A stretch of DNA of 64,000 nt. Origin: Emydura subglobosa. Its lineage: Eukaryota > Chordata > Testudines > Chelidae. The notes under the pieces are model-generated. The model ran no database searches. It saw only the letters and a list, made by a program, of their open reading frames with translations, and was not told where the DNA came from. This document shows, piece by piece, positions 23,701 to 34,965 of the stretch (position 1 is its first letter; the number at the start of each line of letters is the position of its first letter). The translations under genes were made by a program, and so were the position numbers. The stretch lies in contig ML679961.1 of assembly GCA_007922225.1 (NCBI GenBank), positions 69,110,890 to 69,174,889 of the forward strand, read 5' to 3'.

Positions 23701-26499
23701 ATACTGCCCCCAAATAGCTGTCCCAAGAAGAGATGAACCTAGGCTAGCATCCTGAGCCCCTTGAAATGGAGCTGATGTGAAGCCCCTCGAGTGTGTGTGG
23801 GGGGGAGGGGGGGAAGGAGGAGGAGGAATGAACCTGGATTGGATTTCTGTGCCCCCAAGGAATGGCCTGAGGCAGCATTTATTGGAACACACACAAATGT
23901 GGGGCTGTGACTAAAGTCTGCCATTTGCTGCAGCTCCATGAGTAGTTTAAATAGAGCTGCATTAGCAGCTCAGCTGTGACCATTAGTGACAGCAGGGAAT
24001 GGTCTGTAGGACACACAGAAGACGGTTTCAGTAGCCTTTGTAAGCATGGTGGGGCAGGAATAAGCATGCACAAGTAACTGCACGAGACAGCTGGTGGGGG
24101 TTCATCTGGGATGTTTGACTAAATTCAAACAAAACCACACTCCAGTCCTACAGCATCACAGCCAGGTCTCGCCTCCCAACCAGGAGGGCCTACAACCTCC
24201 CCCAAAGCTGAATGATGCTCAAGGCACTAGACCAACATCCAAATCATAGGGATGGACAAAAAGCTACAGATCCCGCACTCTCCCCAGCAGATCCCCCATT
24301 GCAGGGAGATGTGAAAACCTAGTGCAGACACTCGTCAAATGCAGAACCAGTGATCACAAAGCAGAGGTGGAAAGAGAGTCACAAAGCACATTCCAAACCT
24401 AGCAAGGAGCAACGGCACCAGCACGACAGGCCCCGTCTGCTCCAGCGTCCGCACATGAGGGAGGCAGGAGGAAAGTCCCCAGATGATCAGGGACCAGAAA
24501 AGACTTTTAATCATAAAGCACCAAGGAGGAGATGGGCCTGGGTGAGGGAGAGTTGTGGAGTTCGCACTGAGCTACAGAGCTACCTACCACTGAGCATTAA
24601 CCCCCAACGGAGCTGAAGCCCTGCCCTCTGTGGCACAGACCTGAGATCCCCACCTCTCTTCCACACGGGCAGTGTTTGTATAGCTGGCTGCTTGGAAGCA
24701 GAACTAAACTGAATGGAGGCATTTCACATCAGTGTCTCACTGCATTTAACCAGTGCTGGGAGCCAAGGGAGAGAAAAGCCTTCCTGCTCCTTTCTGCCCC
24801 TCTGGGCACACCTGACACTGGCTTTCAGTTCCCCTGGGTGAGGCAGTGGACACCTGCACAGCCCAACCAGGCAGAATTTAACATTTTTTGTAGCTGAATT
24901 TTGGCCTGGTGAAAGGTGCCTGACAGAACCCAGGAGATGGAGGCCTCTATTTTTCCGCAGACTGGGGACAGCCTGGGAAGCAAACTTCCCATATACCCAA
25001 CTTTCCCCTTAGCCAGCTCTGAACTCTGCAGCAAGATCCCCAGATCGTTCAGTGGAAAGTCCCAGATTTTACAGCTACTTCCGGTCCATGCTGAGAAGTG
25101 TAAACGTGTCCAACAATAAGGGCAGCAGTCCATGCTGCTTGTTTTGACATTGAATTCAGTATAATTTACACTGTCCCAACATTTTCAGTAGGCCACAGCC
25201 TCATCTTGCTATATCAGAGTTACAGTCCTATCACAGAGTGGTTGGCCCCTGTAAAGGAAGCAGGTTCAGCCCTCCTCTTCCAAAACAGGTGCTCCCAGTT
25301 TGGACAATTAAGAGGGTGGGGTAGCATCTGGGGGCTAAAAACAGTCAGGAGCCACAGGTGACGAATCAGAGCAAACAAAGTGAGGAGACTGGAGGAGGTC
25401 TCTAGGGAAAGCAGCAGCAGGAGATGCATGCTGGCTCTTGGAGCCAGACAGCTGGACCCAGAGGACTCAGGGAAGGGCCAGGGGGAATAAGGGAGAATGC
25501 TCCCAGGGTTCCTTCTGGGAATATCAGGGCTGTATTCCACTTGGAAGGGAGCGGGGGGACCATCCTCATACGAGGACAGGAGAGGACTAACATAGTCCAG
25601 GCATGGTTGAAGGCACTAGTGTGTGGTATGTGGAGCGATGAGGGACAAGATGTCCTGAGTTTTAATGACTGCTTGTACCAGGGTGAGAAACAGCGTGTGT
25701 TTGGGACTTTTGTTATGGACTACTTGGACTAAATTGTTGTAATAAGCCAACCCCATGGAGGTGTAGCATTGAGATAAAAAAAGCCTGAAGTGAAGTTATT
25801 GGCCCACCTTAAAGGGGGAAACTGAGGCAGGCATACCTGTCATGCAATGCCACCCTACAACAAGCCCATTAGATGAAAGAGCAGTTCAGTCCTCTCAGAG
25901 CTATTGTTTCAGGTCCTCTACCAGCTCAGGAAGACATTACTGTATTGGTTACTCTGGGTTCACTTTTCTGAGGTTTCCTTCACAACCACAAGGGCTAGAA
26001 ACTATTTCTTTATTTAAAAGCTGAGATTCCGGGACACTATTTTGTGGCAAAGGGTGAATTTGATGGCCACAGAATTGTGGGATACACAGAATCCTGCCAA
26101 TGGGCCTCAGTCATGCCCTGGAAGGGCCAGCTATAGGGCTGAGAATAGCATTCAAGTCCCAAAACCTATTTGGTTTGTTTGCTAAGACTCTGGACTGGGT
26201 CTATTCAGTCCCACCAGAAGTGCTGAAGGGGGCAATGCAGAGACCTACGCACATGAGGCTGGACTGAGAGCCTGACAGTGTCAAACCGCAAGGAGGTTCA
26301 GTGACCTGGACTACATTGGAATCAACCTTGAGGAGGTAACAGGCTCCTGAGTGTCAGCTCAAAGGATGACCTGGAAACAGCAGCAAATGAAACCAGAGCG
26401 CCAAGAAAAGCAGAGCTGGAAGCTATATTTAGAGTCTTCAGCAGGTCTCCAGAGAGACCGTGTGCTCCTCTGCATTACACCACAAGAGACTCAGCGTGT
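20786..26499. other. Long stretch without supported features
   Basis: Open frames are short, overlapping and lack convincing splice sites. Small points: a CATAGATTCATAG repeat scrap at 21,186-21,199, a G-run at 23,795-23,815, and a possible dispersed repeat at 25.87-26.09 kb (A+T-rich core around AAACTATTTCTTTATTTAAAAG). No RNA gene is seen. Confidence 0.4.
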
Positions 26500-27090
26500 C
26501 TGCCCTGCTTCCAGAGCCATATCACCTCCGACTGCCAGCACATCTGTTCTCCTCACCTGACAGGGCCCATCCAGCCCCCCACAACTCAACGCCTTTACTT
26601 CCTGACCAATTCACACCTCACCACCTGACCTCACTACTGTCCCCAGAGCTTCTGCCCTCGTGTCCCCACTCCGCTGATTACAAGCACTTTTGCCCCACTT
26701 GCTAGAGGCTGTGCCCACATTGCTAATCCTCCCTCTGCTGGTGCCGGCATCCACTCCACCAACACCCAGAACTGCTCCCATCCCTCCCTCCTCCCCCAAT
26801 ATTGTCAATACCACCCATGCCCAATGCCTATCCACCACCTTCCCGACCATCCAAGGACTCAATCACTCTACCAATTCCTGTTTCCTGGCACTTCTGCGCC
26901 CCCCTCCCCCCATCAGGCACCTGCCCTCCTTGCCAGTTCACAGCACCTCTGCCCCTGTTGCTAGGGCGCACCCCTGCCCTAACACTCAGAACTTCTGTCC
27001 CGACAGGGCCTACTGCCCAGCACCCCCGTTCTTTACAGAGACACATACACCTGGCCTGCACCAACCCAAGTGCCTTTAGCCCCCAGAAAG
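26500..27090 (+). repeat. Degenerate C-rich minisatellite-like tract
   Basis: Words of the form CACTTCTGCCCC and TTGCTAG/TTGCCAG recur irregularly at about 26,645, 26,685, 26,885, 26,930, 26,945 and 26,990, in a G-poor, C-rich strand. The strand bias keeps several frames free of stops, which produces the longer open frames here. They are not coding evidence. Confidence 0.5.
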
Positions 27091-30000
27091 GGCCTGTACC
27101 CTATGCCCACATCACCAATATCCATTGTCCGTGGAATGAGGAAGAGGCCCAGGCAGAAATGTTCCCCTCTGCACACTAGTGAAGGGACCACTCTGCAGGG
27201 ACAAAGGGGTTTGCTGCCTTCCCCTTAGTCTCTTGTCCCCTTAATCCGATTAAAGAGTTTCCTGGAAGGAGTACTCTGGCCCCTCATCAGATTATGAGAC
27301 CTGCCACCTTCTCCACACTGGTGAGCATCGAGACACAGGGAGTCCATTGCTCTGACCTCTGCAGGGCAGCGAAAGCAGGAGCTTGTCTCCTCCCACCGCC
27401 CAGCCTCCCTCACGATCAAATAGAAGTGTCGGCATGAGAGGAGCAGCTGCCTGAAACTCCTGCAGGTGCAGCTCAGCTCAGGAGCCCAGGCACTGGCTCC
27501 TGCACAGGCAAGGGAAGAGCAAGACTGACTGGCTGGGGTTTCCCTCCTTCCCTTTTCCCTGCCCATGCTATGTTCATTAAGTGAAAGGAAAAGGAAGAAC
27601 CAGAGGGTTGGAGATCTCACCACTGGAGGCTTCTTGGACCCCAGCTAGCAGGTGTATGTGGGTGAGGGTGTCTTTTTCCATCCCCTGCTCAAGAGCTCAT
27701 CCAGGACCAGCTCTCTCTGAAATCCCTGGTGGGACCTCTGCTTTGCATTCCGCTTGAAGTGAGCTCTGCTTGGATCACAGCAGTTGGTAGGCTTCAATTT
27801 TTAAATTCAAGATCATCCCCATGGCTGTCTGGTCTTCATACAGGGTCTCTTGGTTCCTGGACTCAGTCCACTGCTAGGCCTCTGCACCATTAGCTGCTTC
27901 TCCCTGGTAACAGCATGGACATATATACAAGGCCCCAGGTACTACACAGCAAACTGGGCCCATACTCTGTGACAAGGTCCCTTGGTTTGTGGCACAAAAC
28001 CAACAGACTGAAAATTCTGCAGCGGATTTAGATGAGTTCACATACAAAAGGGTAGTCAAAGAGGACAGCGAACAACACAGTTAGTGCAATGGCAACCGGG
28101 GAAGAAGGAGACAGCCCAGCAGAATACAGGCAACTGCACATGAGGGCTGCAGAAACTCCTCTCACCCACCTCTGCACACACATTGCATAAAACAAAGAGA
28201 CATCAAGTCCCCATGAGTTACACCTCAGAGAGGCGTAGGTGGGAACTCACTTTGGTTTCACGTTTGCCTGCACGCTGCCTCACCCCCACACCTTCCCTAG
28301 AGTAACTGCTCCTCTCTCAACCCTGTCCCAGGCTCAGAGTGACAGCACTGTGTTAAGGGAGGTCAGCCAGATTCAAACCACAAGCTAGCTGGCAGCTCCA
28401 TCCTACAAGCCCGGGGGGGCTCGTACCCCCATCACCGTGGATCATTTAAATCACCAAGGTTTATAACCCTCAGTGTTTGATCTAATCACCCTATTTACCT
28501 CCTCTCATGAGGATCCCATTATGCTCCATGGATGGGTCCTATTTCAACTGCTCACCTATAGGGCAAGGAAGGATAAGAAACTATTTAATCCCCATCACAT
28601 GAGTCCCACCCCCTACTGGGTGGGACTCCATTCTGACTGCCCACTTACAGCATGAGGAGTTGGGTGGCCAGAAAGGTGGTGAGGGTTAAATTCCTTATCA
28701 CCCGATCAGCTCCAATCTCTTCATCAGCCCAATTAAAAGAATTGGGCATCTGGGGCACAGATGCATGCACTGTGTGCTTGTCTCCATCAATTCTGGAGCC
28801 AATTACTCCATCCTCTTTTTAAGGCCATTACAAGGTACAGAAATATGCCTGTTCTCAGAACGCAGGAACCTAACTTGCTGCAGTTGCGGCTTTCAGAGAA
28901 AGCTGGTGCCTCCACCTCTTCCTCCTAACAGGCCCATTCCCCGCTCTCCAGGGAGAGCCGGGAACACTTTATTAGAGATGGCACCAGGTTCACAGGCATC
29001 ACGTGTCACTGGGGCCCACTTCAGACCCCAGAGAAACGCAATGGGAAATAGGGGGAATGCCATCACAGTTTGGATTTGTTGCCCCTCCTGCAACACCTCA
29101 TTTTTCTGAGAGCTCAGAGTGGGCTTGCAAGCAGCGTGCACTACGCTGCAATCCACCCGCAGGATTCCATTGCAATGAGGTAGTAATGACACATCAGGTA
29201 TCAGCTATTTGGGTGGGCGGGTATCTGGGGCATACATTGCTGGCGATGGCACATGTCAGGCAAGGGGGGAAGGGGAGCTTTGGCATTAGCTCAGTCTCTC
29301 TGACACAGTATTGCCCACAGTTCCATGTACTCATTGCTTACCTGACTGTGTCACCTGAAGCTATGAACCCATTAGCTCAAGCTAGAGTGAGCAGCGCCAG
29401 GTCTGGGCAGTGTGAGCATAGGAGACTTTCAAGGAGCAATCAGATGCTTCAGAATGGTGTGGGTGACTCAGCAGAGGGCACCCTCCCATCTAGGTGAGGA
29501 CTGATGCAAATGCTGGGGGGCACTGTGCTACTGGAGGGGACATCCTTCAGACAGGACATAAACACAAATTTCTGATCACTTGTGGTCATCAAAAATCTCT
29601 ATGGAATGAACCCCCATGTGCTGGCCACATTCCAGCCTAAAGGAGGGGTACGCTTCTCAATCAACCACTGTCAGGAGGAAGACATCCCAGGGATAAGGAC
29701 CATGGCAGCAGTCTCCTCCCCAAAACATTGTCTCAATACACCAAATGCCAGCCCCACCTCACTCCCAATCAGGTGGAACTCAAAGCCACTTGCCACTCTG
29801 ACATTCAGATGAGAGCCATTTGCATAGCAGCTGAAGCAGCTCACAGCTGATGTCCTACATGGCGCTCTGCCTCCTTCCACATACTCATATTCCCCATCAC
29901 CAAGGGGACTGCACACAGACATACCCCACAGTTCTCTCTGTATAGATAATGCTGCACTTACAACTGCAGTATATATACTAACGGACATGCATTCCCTGGG

Positions 30001-31001
30001 GGAGGAGAGGAGAGACACTAGCTGATCTTGGGAGAAGGACAGAGATGGCATTGTGCGCTGTGGCAGCCTTTGCCGCCAAATCTGAAACCTGAGCAGAAGG
30101 AAGCAGCTCCCACTTTGCCCCTCAGCCTCTGCTTAGAGCCACACTGGTGATGGAGTCACCTTAGCAACACATCACACCTGTTCATACCAGTATAAGGGCT
30201 AGAACGGGAGAGAGAGCAAAGAGGGGGACTGGAGCATGTGCATCACAGAATGTGTGTCCCCCTCTTTGCCCCTCACTCACATGGGCACAGAACATCAGCC
30301 TGAGGCACTGCCGGGGGACGGGAATCAAACAGTCTCCGGAGCCCTGAACAATGAGCTACTGCCCCAGACCACTAAGGCTGAGGAGGAATGGGGCAAACAC
30401 TCGGTGTCTGATGAATTTAGGTGGGTGATGGGGGAGGAAACAGCACACAGGGCCTGCAGGCAAGGAAAATGAGGTAAGAGCAAGCAACACCACAGCCTCG
30501 CAGCCCAGGGCATATCAAGATCAGGGCCTGAAGCGCCTGCTGTGCAGGTTACTGCTCTGCAGGGGGCAGATGGCACTTGTTTCCCATGTGCCTCCCAGGG
30601 ACTGCAGGAATGTTCCGAGTCCCAGCCAGAGAGGAAAGGAGATGTTACTCAGGCAGCTCTGAGAGTGCAGACACAATTCAGAGAAGTCAGAGGGGGGTGA
30701 TTCCCTGTTTCCCTTTACTCAATTTACTTTCAGTGATTCAAAGGAAACAGTGCTCAGCAAGATCCCAAACACACATTCCTCCCCCCCAAATCACCCTTGT
30801 GTCCAGCTCACCCCCAAGCCACTTCACAGCTTAGCCAGGCTCTTAATCTCACAGGTTCACCATCTGCCTCCAAACTCCTGATGTTACCAGGAAGACTAAC
30901 CCTCACCTAATCCTCTTCACGCAGGCAGCAGTTTCTGTTGTGGAGATGGTCTAATGCTGGAATAGTAGGGGGGGAATATGTCAGGATCAAGGGGGCATTG
31001 T
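27091..31001. other. Long stretch without supported features
   Basis: No supported gene, RNA or repeat. At about 28,408-28,425 there is a G-run inside an otherwise unremarkable region. Confidence 0.35.
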
Positions 31002-31287
31002 CACTGTTACCCACACACTAGGGCACCCACCTTTACCCCAATCCATAGAGCTCAGGGCATAAACCCGTTAAAGCACCTCACCCTTTCCCAATCCCTAAGA
31101 CTCCAGGGGAAAGGCACCTACCATTATCCAATTCACACTCTAGGGCTCAGGATCACACATTCCCAGTCTGTAGGGCTCTGGGCATAACCTGGTTCACTTA
31201 AGTACCCACCCTTTCCCAATTTGTAGGGCTCTAGGCATAATTTTCTGCAGGCTTGTGGGGTCTTTTACCAGTAAAGGAGCCTTACAC
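31002..31287 (-). repeat. Inverted copy of LTR-tail repeat with internal tandem words
   Basis: The reverse complement aligns by eye end to end with 49,799-50,080: GTGTAAGGCTCCTTTACTG, then several copies of GAGCCCTACA..TTGGGAAAGGGTG, then GGGTAACAGT. The internal words (GAGCCCTA.., GGGAAAGGGT, AACCAGGTTA) repeat several times, giving a minisatellite-like interior. It starts exactly where the poly(A)-like part of the other copy ends, so it may be a truncated LTR tail. Confidence 0.75.
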
Positions 31288-31840
31288 AGTAACAGAGCAC
31301 AATGCCAGGACTGGAATAGCAGAGCAGGAGCAAGGTGCATTTGCCGCACACTAATCATCCACATACACTGGTTTGCAATGTGCAAACAGACAGGCAACAG
31401 CTTCTTATAACACTCACACTACAGGTGACATTTCCTTGATAAACCGAGCACAGCGCAGCCTCCACACCAACCAGTGTGATTACACATTGATCCAACCAGC
31501 TGCCACCACCACATCATCTAGCCCAGTCCTTTATCATTGCATATTGTTCACTGCCTAATCAGACACCAGGCCACTGCCTTGTGGGCAGGAGTCTCTAATT
31601 ACATCTTTGGGACTGAAATTACTGCCTGCTCCTACCCACACCATCAGCCTCCCACACTGAGCTCCCTGCTCAGCCCAGCGAGGGTACACCTGTGAAACAC
31701 AGACTCAGAGAGTCCAAGGACAGCAGCCTGATCCTGCTTGCCAACTGCAGAGACCCACACAGCCCCTTTTCACACTCCCCATCAGAGCAAGCGATACTGA
31801 CACCACTGCTCAAAGAGGAAGCGGAGAGCTCAAATATCTT
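31288..31840. other. No recognisable feature
   Basis: No supported gene or repeat. Confidence 0.3.
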
Positions 31841-31844
31841 TTTC

Positions 31845-31960
31845 CGAGTTCCAAAGGGGTAACCGTGTTAGTCTGTATACAGCAAAAACAATGAGATTTC
31901 TGCAGCACTTTAAATTTGTTAGTCTTTAAAGTGCTACAGAAATCTCATTGTTTTTTCCAA
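31845..31960. repeat. Dispersed reptilian repeat folded into a 31-bp-arm hairpin
   Basis: GGGGTAACCGTGTTAGTCTGTAT is a phrase found in an abundant reptile repeat. Following it, 31,884-31,914 and 31,925-31,955 are inverted copies with a single mismatch and a 10-base loop (TTTGTTAGTC). The family is not named. Confidence 0.6.
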
Positions 31961-32014
31961 AGAGCAGTTCCTCAGTCGAAGGAGAAAGGAGTACAAGATA
32001 CAAAGATGTTTCCT

Positions 32015-32262
32015 GCTCCTATGGGTACCAGCTACACTGCAAAGAACAAAACAAAACAAAAAAACCTAACAACAACTCACAGCAGCAAGTCTCAGAACCT
32101 GGGTCATCTGACTCAGGCTCGCACTATGGGGCTCAAAATAGCAGTATAGCATCTATACAGTGCCATTTTGAGCCCTATTGCGTGAGCCCGAATCAATTGA
32201 CCCAAGCTCTGAGATTTGTTGCTGTGAGTTGGTTTTTTCCCCCACAATGCAGACACACCCTA
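32015..32262. mobile_element. Palindromic non-autonomous DNA element
   Basis: Two arms (about 32,073-32,149 and 32,156-32,231) are close inverted copies: CAACTCACAGCAGCAAGTCT pairs with the right arm ending GATTTGTTGCTGTGAGTTG, and GGGCTCAAAATAGCA pairs with TGCCATTTTGAGCCC. The outer ends (GCTACACTGCA… / …TGCAGACACACCC) match the GTCTACAC-style ends of the 1.7-kb copy. There is no coding capacity. Confidence 0.7.
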
Positions 32263-32514
32263 AGCAACCCAACCCTTCCTGATCTGGAAGTCCCCCTGTC
32301 CCACAAGCACTAAGTAAAGACACAAATACTGGAGCAACAGGGAACTTAAAAGAAAAAGCTCCTTCTGGTCACCGGTCCCTGTAGCCCAACACAGCTGATA
32401 TGCCTCTCTATCCATCTGGGATCCATGCTGTCCCTAATACTAACCCTGGGATGTCACTCCCAAACACATTTGATAGCCAAGCTCTGTCTCAGCTCCAGCC
32501 ATGCTCTTATCTCT

Positions 32515-32765
32515 AATTACATAAGAGACTGGAAATAATTATTCTTACTATTAAAAATGTATGCCTTAATGACTGGAACAATTTAACAAGGGTCGTGGTG
32601 CATTCTCCATCACTGACCATTTTAAAATCAAGACTGGAATTTTTTCTAAAAGCTATGCTCCAGGAGTTATTTTGGGAATATTCTATGGCCTGTATTATAC
32701 AACAGATCCAATAGATGGTCACAATGGTCCCTTCTGGCCTTACAATGTATGACTCTATGAACAGT
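32515..32765 (+). mobile_element. CR1 LINE 3' end
   Basis: It shows ATTCTCCATCACTGACCATT, AAAATCAAGACTGGAAT, CTAAAAGCTATGCTCCAGG, TATGGCCTGTATTATACAAC and GATGGTCACAATGGTCCCTT, ending TGTATGACTCTATGAAC. This is the same 3' UTR as at 20.6 kb and the same orientation, but a longer 5' part. Confidence 0.85.
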
Positions 32766-32934
32766 CCTGCCTCCTCGGCAGGCTGATCCAGTGCAAAAAT
32801 AGGAAGGAACTCCTTTTGCATTTAAGGAGAGGATAGGACAGGGGCTTTGTATCTAGGAGCTGTTAGACTCTCCACATAAATACACTGAATTTCTTCCACT
32901 GGTTTTATGGGGAGAATTCCCAACCTGATTATTC

Positions 32935-33058
32935 TGTATTTCTATTATATTAGCACCCAGAGGCCCCAGTCAGGATTGGATCCCCATTGTGGTTGGGAAT
33001 GTACATACACAAACAGCACAATGACCTGGTCTCTGACCAAAGAGCTTACAGTCTAAAT
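32935..33058 (-). repeat. Dispersed amniote SINE-like repeat
   Basis: In plus orientation it reads TATTAGCACCCAGAGGCCCC, CCCCATTGTGG and AAAGAGCTTACAGTCTAAAT. It is the reverse-complement partner of the repeat at 15.04 kb. The family is not assigned. Confidence 0.55.
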
Positions 33059-33664
33059 TCTACAGAAATCTGCAAACAGCAGGAAGTGGGAACTCCCACA
33101 ATGCTGCTCAAGTTCTCTCACCAGAAGGTGAACAGTCCCATCTGATACTCCTGGGAGCAAGGGAAAGGTGTGTCTAGGGGAAATGGACTGGGTATGGACT
33201 ATAGGGAGTCTCGAGTCATATAATCACTCTAACTCCAGCAGAACAGACCAATGATCCATCTAGAATCTCGATCGATCTGACTGTTGGAAATAGAAGAGGA
33301 CGGATCGTCTAGAAGCTAATTTTATGACATTGTACCTTAAAATTTCTTGCTGACCCCACATAGTGATCAACTTATGCCCTAAGGTAGACGGATCAATACC
33401 CCTTGTGCTTGTACAAAAGCTAGTGTCACTGCTGCTGTTATGCTCATGGGTCTTTTCCTTTCCTGATCCTTTCCAAGGTTTAACCATATGGTAAGTTGCA
33501 AAATAAAGGAGTGCAATGAACAGCACATGGGAAGGAGAAAAGATGTTGGGCCTCGACTTGTGAAGTTCTTTGGATATGTTAAACTGGAGCTGGGAGAAAA
33601 CAGGTGAACTCTACACACCTCCCACCCTGCAAGTTGCAGCATCAAGAATATGACAGTAACGACT
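33059..33664. other. No recognisable feature
   Basis: No supported gene or repeat. Confidence 0.3.
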
Positions 33665-33935
33665 CAGGCCTTGTCTACACTAGAAAGCCATAGCTATGTA
33701 GGCAAATCCACCTAGAGGAGATGCAGCTTACACCAGCAAAAGAATTATTTTGCCAGTATAGCTCATGCCAGTCCCCCAAATGGAATAAGCTATACTGGCA
33801 AAAGAACATTTTTTGCTAGTATAACTTGGCTAGGGCTTTGGCCAGCATCACTGCACTGGTTAGGGGTCGATTTATTTCCCCTCCTAAGCGATACAGCTAT
33901 ACCCACAAAACTTTTCAGTGTAGATCAGCTCTTGG
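33665..33935. mobile_element. Non-autonomous DNA element with GTCTACAC ends
   Basis: It begins CAGGCCTTGTCTACACT and ends near CAGTGTAGATCAGCT, an inverted terminal match. The interior has mirrored words (TTTTGCCAGTATAGCT against AGCTATACTGGCAAAA). The right border is diverged and no target duplication was found. Confidence 0.6.
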
Positions 33936-34029
33936 AAGGAGCAAGCTGTGGGCAGGAGCAGAGCAGGCGCCTGTGTCAGGGCACACCAGGCGAGGGTGCC
34001 CTCAGGATCCTGAGCCAGAGCTCACATTA

Positions 34030-34965
34030 AGACACAGCAGCCAAACAGACCCGGAGCAGCGCCCCTGTCTGCCCGCCCCAGGCCCGATTCCCACAGAGGC
34101 ACGCTGTCCCCTCGCCCCTCACCTGCGGCCGAAGATCTTGAGCCCCGTGAACCTCTTGTTGCTGTGCCTTCGCCCCAGCGCGGGGCCCTTCTCCGGCTCC
34201 ACCGAGATCTCCGAGCTAGTGGAGGAGCGGGAGCTAGAGGCGCTGGCCGCCGCGCCCCCCTCCTGCTCCTGCGGCTCCATGACCCGCGGCGGACCCGGCC
34301 TAGGGGCTCTGCTCTCAGCTGCCGCCGGGAGCCCCCTTCATACCCCTGGGTGCCGGCGCTCAGCGGGGGCCACCTGCCCATGCGGTGCCGCGGCGGGCAC
34401 GTGCCGGAGACACCCCGCGCGCCCGGCCCGCCCCGCCGAGGGGCTCGGAAAGCACGGCCCGCCCCCGCCGGCAAGCGGGCTCATGCCCCGCGCGGCCCCC
34501 GCCCACTGCCCGGAGCACGAGCCAGCCGCGGGCGCGTCCCAGCGAGCAGCCGGAGCGAGGCAGGAAGAGTCCGCGCCAGCGAAGCGAGCGGCAGCGCCAG
34601 GTAAGGCCCGAGGACCCCGATAGCTGCCCGCACGGCTGCCTCCGCACGGCTCCGCCAGGCGGGCAGCCCCATCTGCCGTCCGCGCCCCACACTGCAGGCA
34701 GCCGGCCGGGCCCGGGCCAGGCTCAGGCTCAGCCCGCGGGGCAGCCCGCTGCTGCCTCCTCCGCCTCCAGGCGGGACGAGGCTGCCAAGGGGGGCGGGGG
34801 GCAGCTGGTGCAGAGCCCTCGCCTCCCCGCGCCGGATCGCTGCCTGTCAGGCAGACCAGCCCCGGAATTGCCCGGGGGCTCTGCACCGCTCGCGGCCCGC
34901 CCTGCTGCTGCGGGTCCACGCTGGACACTTCCCCGGGGCACCGTGCATCCTGCTCTGGGGTGCAG
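34030..34965. promoter_or_regulatory. CpG island promoter
   Basis: About 900 bases of very high G+C with dense CpG, including GCGGGCACGTGCCGG, CCGCCGGCAAGCGGG and GGGGCGGGG words, while the surroundings are CpG-poor. No TATA box is seen. The island contains a minus-strand ATG exon with a consensus donor (34,280-34,123), so the likely transcription start lies between about 34,300 and 34,900 on the minus strand. Bidirectional initiation is possible. No MITE termini frame this island, unlike the GC-rich patch at 37.2 kb. Confidence 0.75.
34123..34280 (-). CDS. Probable first coding exon of an unidentified gene
   Basis: The exon starts MEPQEQEGGAAASAS, continues as a Ser-rich acidic stretch (SRSSTSSEISVEPEKGP) and ends with the basic HSNKRFTGLKIFGR. 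It runs 158 nt (52 codons plus 2 nt) to a perfect donor, CGCAG/GTGAGG, and leaves in phase 2. Reading past the donor meets a stop two codons later (…AGG TGA), so splicing is needed. The start is chosen as the first ATG in this frame, inside a CpG island, with GGGTC before it. An N-terminus with a low-complexity Ser/Ala/Glu stretch followed by a basic segment is common in cytoplasmic or signalling proteins, but I do not recognise the family and give no symbol. The downstream exons, which should lie below 34 kb, were not found with confidence. Confidence 0.5.

Noticed and set aside
33826..34623. 265-codon plus-strand open frame across the CpG island
   Set aside because: Very high G+C suppresses stops in all frames; several other frames here are also open (34,338-34,973 minus; 34,385-35,044 plus). 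Composition is Pro/Ala/Arg/Gly-rich with no domain. The short spliced minus exon has better evidence.
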